Part shown: positions 36,356-37,785 of the stretch, piece after piece
How positions within the stretch are numbered: position 1 is the stretch's first letter
Layout of the letters: each line of letters opens with the position of its first letter
IMG/VR virus record: IMGVR_UViG_3300020185_000123
Span: 1 to 37,785 of that record
Direction: 5' to 3' (one strand)
DNA length: 37,785 nucleotides
Source: a virus
Translations under genes and position numbers: made by a program
The notes under the pieces: model-generated
Databases searched by the model: none
Seen by the model: only the letters and a program-made list of their open reading frames with translations
What the model was told of the DNA's origin: nothing

Positions 36356-36520
36356 ATGAAGAAGATATTATACGATATTGGTGTAATATTGTGCATTGCA
36401 GCAGTCTTACCGCTCATCGCAGTTTGGTCCGGAATTGTTGCAATGTATTATACATGCACAGCTTTACCTGGAGATCTCTTAGCTCTTGCCGAGAGAATAT
36501 ATTACGATAAGGAACAGTGA
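36356..36520 (+). CDS. 54-aa single-span membrane protein
   Basis: 54 residues: MKKILYDIGV, then a hydrophobic stretch of about 22 residues (ILCIAAVLPLIAVWSGIVAM), then a short polar tail ending YYDKEQ. Likely an inner-membrane protein with a short N-terminal positive segment, either anchored or a signal-anchor. It starts 4 nt after the previous gene, so it is probably in the same transcript. It ends in TGA, and that TGA is also the TG of the extended -10 box of the next promoter. No family recognised; a small lysis-related or host-membrane protein is possible. Confidence 0.6.
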   Translation: MKKILYDIGVILCIAAVLPLIAVWSGIVAMYYTCTALPGDLLALAERIYYDKEQ

Positions 36521-36605
36521 TATAATTGTTATGTAAGAAAGATTAATAACAAACCCAATAATATATGAACTTAAATTATACAGCTACAGACTTCAAGAAA
36601 GTATC
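36518..36605 (+). repeat. Left copy of duplicated promoter and gene start
   Basis: Contains TGATATAAT (36518-36526), an A/C-rich leader, and ATG plus 12 further codons. The coding part is 38 of 41 bases identical to 37439-37479; the promoter and leader are also similar. The right copy is at 37390-37479. Homology stops sharply after GTATC. Confidence 0.8.
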
Positions 36606-36621
36606 CGAAAAGTACCGGTAA
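36565..36621 (+). pseudogene. Truncated 5' remnant of the RadA/RecA-like gene
   Basis: ATG 36565 to TAA 36619-36621 encodes only MNLNYTATDFKKVSEKYR. The first 13 codons match the start of the ATPase gene at 37439 with three base changes (two silent, one Thr to Ala), then sequence diverges and stops. It is the orphaned front end of the same gene, separated from the rest by the GIY-YIG endonuclease gene. A translated 18-residue peptide is possible but unlikely to be functional. Confidence 0.78.
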
Positions 36622-36622
36622 T

Positions 36623-36650
36623 ATAGCGTCGATATGATAGCGTCGGTATA
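36623..36650 (+). repeat. 14-nt tandem repeat, two copies
   Basis: ATAGCGTCGATATG followed at once by ATAGCGTCGGTATA (two mismatches). It lies between the gene remnant and the endonuclease start, and the second unit overlaps the endonuclease's late promoter. Confidence 0.6.
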
Positions 36651-36654
36651 AATA
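36647..36654 (+). promoter_or_regulatory. T4-type late promoter for the homing endonuclease
   Basis: Perfect TATAAATA, 7 nt to the ATG at 36662. Late expression of homing endonucleases is known in T4 (for example I-TevI). Confidence 0.6.
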
Positions 36655-36661
36655 TATATAT

Positions 36662-37408
36662 ATGATTGGATTTATATATGAAACGACGAACTTAATAACT
36701 AACCAAAAATATATAGGTAAAAGGCAGACTAATTGGGGTAAGCATAAAATCGATGAGTATCTCGGAAGCAGTAAATTGCTTCGTGAAGATATAATAAAGT
36801 ATGGTAAAGAGAATTTTTTACGAGAGATCATCGACACCGCTGAAACTAAAGAAGAGTTAGCAGAACTCGAGGTAAAATATTTAAAAGATAGAGATGTAGT
36901 ACGTAAGGATGACTACTACAATAAATCAATCCCTAGAACCGCATGGTGGAAAGATGGTTGGCATCAGAGATCAAAACAATCTCCAGAGTTAATAGAAAAA
37001 AGAGCGAGTAAAATGAGAGGTGTTAAGAGAGATAAATACAATATGACTGTAAAGTTTCGAAATATGACTGCAGAAAGATCAGCTCAAATTATAGAGCTAC
37101 ATGAGCAGGGTATGACCCCGTGGCAGATACAGAGCGAAATTAAATATAACGCTGTAAGTGTAGGGGAATTCTTAAAATCAAAAGGGTTTACCCCTAATAA
37201 AAGTAGAGGCAAACAATTGATATGGACTAAAACGCAAGAAGAGGAACTAATAAGATTATATAAAAGCGGTTACTCGTCAACTCAGCTAGCTAATCATACC
37301 GGTAGGACTGTCACTAGAATTACAGATAAATTAAAAGAACTTAACATGTCTATTAGAGACTCTAATTGGTATAAGAGTAATCGGAACACTGATATAATTA
37401 TAGAGTAA
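36662..37408 (+). CDS. GIY-YIG homing endonuclease, free-standing
   Basis: 248 residues. The GIY-YIG nuclease domain covers about residues 1-95: GFIYETTN (3-10) for GIY, KYIGK (16-20) for YIG, YLGSSKLLREDIIKYGKENF (33-52), a probable metal-binding Glu in LAELEVKYL (about 67-73) and YYNKS (85-89). A basic linker follows. C-terminal DNA-binding parts: AERSAQIIELHEQGMTPWQI (a helix-turn-helix) and WTKTQEEELIRLYKSGYSST...TGRTVTRITDKLKEL (a second, Myb/recombinase-type helix-turn-helix). It is flanked by duplicated copies of the next gene's promoter and start, which points to insertion by homing. Its own last codons contain the promoter for that gene. Confidence 0.88.
   Translation: MIGFIYETTNLITNQKYIGKRQTNWGKHKIDEYLGSSKLLREDIIKYGKENFLREIIDTAETKEELAELEVKYLKDRDVVRKDDYYNKSIPRTAWWKDGWHQRSKQSPELIEKRASKMRGVKRDKYNMTVKFRNMTAERSAQIIELHEQGMTPWQIQSEIKYNAVSVGEFLKSKGFTPNKSRGKQLIWTKTQEEELIRLYKSGYSSTQLANHTGRTVTRITDKLKELNMSIRDSNWYKSNRNTDIIIE
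37390..37398 (+). promoter_or_regulatory. Extended -10 TGATATAAT inside the endonuclease 3' end
   Basis: TGATATAAT lies within the last codons of the endonuclease gene (the Thr-Asp-Ile-Ile codons) and is the right-hand copy of the promoter at 36518-36526. It should drive the ATPase gene with a leader of about 34 nt. Confidence 0.55.
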
Positions 37409-37479
37409 CAAATATTAACAATAACAATACTAATATATATGAACTTAAATTACGCAGCTACCGACTTCAAGAAAGTATC
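37390..37479 (+). repeat. Right copy of duplicated promoter and gene start
   Basis: Pairs with 36518-36605. It holds the extended -10 box, an A/C-rich leader and the first 13 codons of the ATPase gene. Confidence 0.8.
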
Positions 37480-37785
37480 AGATATCGTCATTCCGGAAAT
37501 TTTCTTCCGTAGATACAAAAGCGGTATTACCTCGATCGACGAATTGTTCGGTGAAGGGATTTTACCTGGTTCATCAATTACGATGTGTGCTTCTGCTGGT
37601 TGTGGTAAGACTACGCTACTATTGCAAATCTTAGAAGGTTTTGCTGCAAATGATTACGCTACTGCTTATGCTTCAGGTGAAGAAAATACAGCTCAGTTAG
37701 CGTTTACTTGCAATCGTATCGGTGTTAAGAATGTAGCAGTTGCTAATATGACTGATATTGATGATTTAGCTGCTCAGATGGAGCA
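37439..37785 (+). CDS. RadA/RecA-like ATPase (3' truncated by window)
   Basis: 115 residues visible. KSGITSIDELFGEGILPGSS (27-46) is the RadA/Sms and KaiC-type entry to the RecA fold ('TGxxxLDxxLGGGIxPGS'). Walker A is ASAGCGKTT (51-59). AYASGEENTAQLAFTCNRIG (77-96) matches the RadA 'YVSGEES..QI..RA.RL' block. Such proteins remodel recombination intermediates or act as RecA/UvsX-type recombinases; which of the two cannot be told from this part. No zinc finger is present at the N-terminus, unlike bacterial RadA. The first 13 codons are duplicated at 36565. The rest lies outside the window. Confidence 0.82.
   Translation, partial: MNLNYAATDFKKVSDIVIPEIFFRRYKSGITSIDELFGEGILPGSSITMCASAGCGKTTLLLQILEGFAANDYATAYASGEENTAQLAFTCNRIGVKNVAVANMTDIDDLAAQME

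Noticed and set aside
36531-36536. ATG TAA minimal start-stop 4 nt after a TATAAT box.
   Set aside because: A start-stop pair could be regulatory, but the equivalent position in the duplicated copy (37390-37438) has no such pair, so it is not conserved.
36565-37479. Group I intron housing the GIY-YIG gene.
   Set aside because: The second side repeats the promoter and start codon and does not continue the coding sequence, and no intron core elements were recognised. A free-standing insertion with duplication fits better.

Overview
The window looks like a piece of the genome of an A+T-rich, T4-type tailed phage (myovirus), probably marine. Clear T4-type genes are the sliding-clamp loader (gp44-like) and the baseplate wedge proteins gp25 and gp6. 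Many starts carry a TAAATA motif that matches the T4 late promoter core (TATAAATA). The tail-fibre style (short 'KITDLP...' N-termini, collar domain, S74 chaperone domain, YadA-like repeats) and the GMP reductase, glycosyltransferase and sulfotransferase genes resemble marine T4-like phages of cyanobacteria and SAR11. The host cannot be fixed from the sequence; the TTGATA/TATAAT promoters suit a proteobacterium-type sigma70.

Layout. 1-197: end of a dUTPase. 215-1825 (-): a fibre-like gene with a possible UGA readthrough extension. 1881-2795 (+): clamp loader. 2792-4685 (-): four small co-oriented genes, two with hydrophobic, pre-toxin-like segments. 4738-14777 (+): baseplate and tail module with gp25, gp6, four large structural proteins (two with PKD-like motifs) and a collar-domain fibre. 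14805-17400 (-): an S74-chaperone fibre and a propeller-like protein. 17472-24260 (+): a 2262-residue repetitive fibre. 24265-29281 (-): three fibre/adhesin genes. 29338-32291 (+): a non-structural operon (65-aa protein, GMP reductase, GT9-like glycosyltransferase, sulfotransferase). 32284-35906 (-): a 1109-residue YadA-like fibre and an acidic protein. 35941-37785 (+): two small genes, a GIY-YIG homing endonuclease, and the start of a RadA/RecA-like ATPase whose promoter and first codons are duplicated on both sides of the endonuclease.

How it works together. Genes sit on alternating strands. Structural genes mostly begin with a late-promoter-like motif 5-8 nt before the start codon, which places the expected T4-type transcription start at or within a few nt of the start codon (leaderless or nearly so). 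Replication and metabolic genes instead have sigma70-like promoters, again with the -10 box placed so that +1 falls on the ATG. Genes inside operons overlap the upstream gene or, in at least one case, use a Shine-Dalgarno sequence. About half of the window encodes fibre or adhesin-like proteins. No stretch over 300 bases lacks a gene. No tRNA, rRNA, CRISPR array, insertion sequence or integration site was seen.
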